From: Pseudanabaena sp. CAN_BIN31
GTDB taxonomy: Bacteria > Cyanobacteriota > Cyanobacteriia > Pseudanabaenales > Pseudanabaenaceae
Reading direction: 5' to 3'
NCBI GenBank assembly: GCA_026785865.1
Contig: JAJAZG010000244.1
Coordinates: 1-5,366 of the forward strand
DNA: 5,366 bases
The position numbers were made by a program, and so were the translations under genes. Positions 5,364 to 5,366 of this stretch are shown here, piece by piece; the first letter of the stretch is position 1, and every line of letters begins with the position of its first letter. The notes beneath the pieces are model-generated. The model saw nothing but the letters and a program-made list of their open reading frames with translations, did not search any database and had not been told where the DNA came from.

Positions 5364-5366
5364 AAC

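Overview
The window looks like ordinary chromosomal DNA from a cyanobacterium. The strongest sign is nine exact copies of the HIP1 octamer GCGATCGC (starting at 78, 744, 1245, 1286, 1381, 1798, 1892, 3309 and 3560), where chance would give about 0.1 in 5.4 kb. The PurA, Ffh and long (Ctc-type) L25 sequences fit this. The moderate GC content and the style of the intergenic repeats suggest a Pseudanabaena-like filamentous lineage, but that is an inference from memory.

All recognisable genes are on the + strand. From left to right: the C-terminal end of ffh (signal recognition particle protein, cut by the window edge); a 241-bp spacer holding two convergent long-armed hairpins and a heptamer tandem repeat; a plant-type (Ntn) isoaspartyl peptidase/L-asparaginase, closed by a perfect palindrome built around a HIP1 site; an FAD-dependent, renalase-like oxidoreductase; a closely spaced pair of uncharacterised small genes (130 and 145 aa); purA (adenylosuccinate synthetase, TTG start) behind a plausible promoter framed by a 10-bp inverted repeat; an AT-rich 16-bp hairpin; and rplY (ribosomal protein L25), which ends three bases before the window edge.

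Most of the genes are housekeeping and do not form one pathway: protein targeting (ffh), clearance of damaged or dipeptide isoaspartate and asparagine (peptidase), redox chemistry (flavoprotein), AMP synthesis (purA) and translation (rplY). The only loose metabolic link is that the peptidase releases aspartate and PurA consumes it.

The one candidate for an undescribed system is the two-gene unit at 2519-3355. A small helical protein without a known function lies 6 bp upstream of a protein with an N-C-x-A-W-A-A-G motif and a later H-A-A-R-Q...W-T-S-K-L-G block. The arrangement hints at co-function and perhaps a papain/NlpC-like fold, but no activity can be claimed from sequence alone. I see no CRISPR array, transposase gene, tRNA, rRNA or recognised defence gene.
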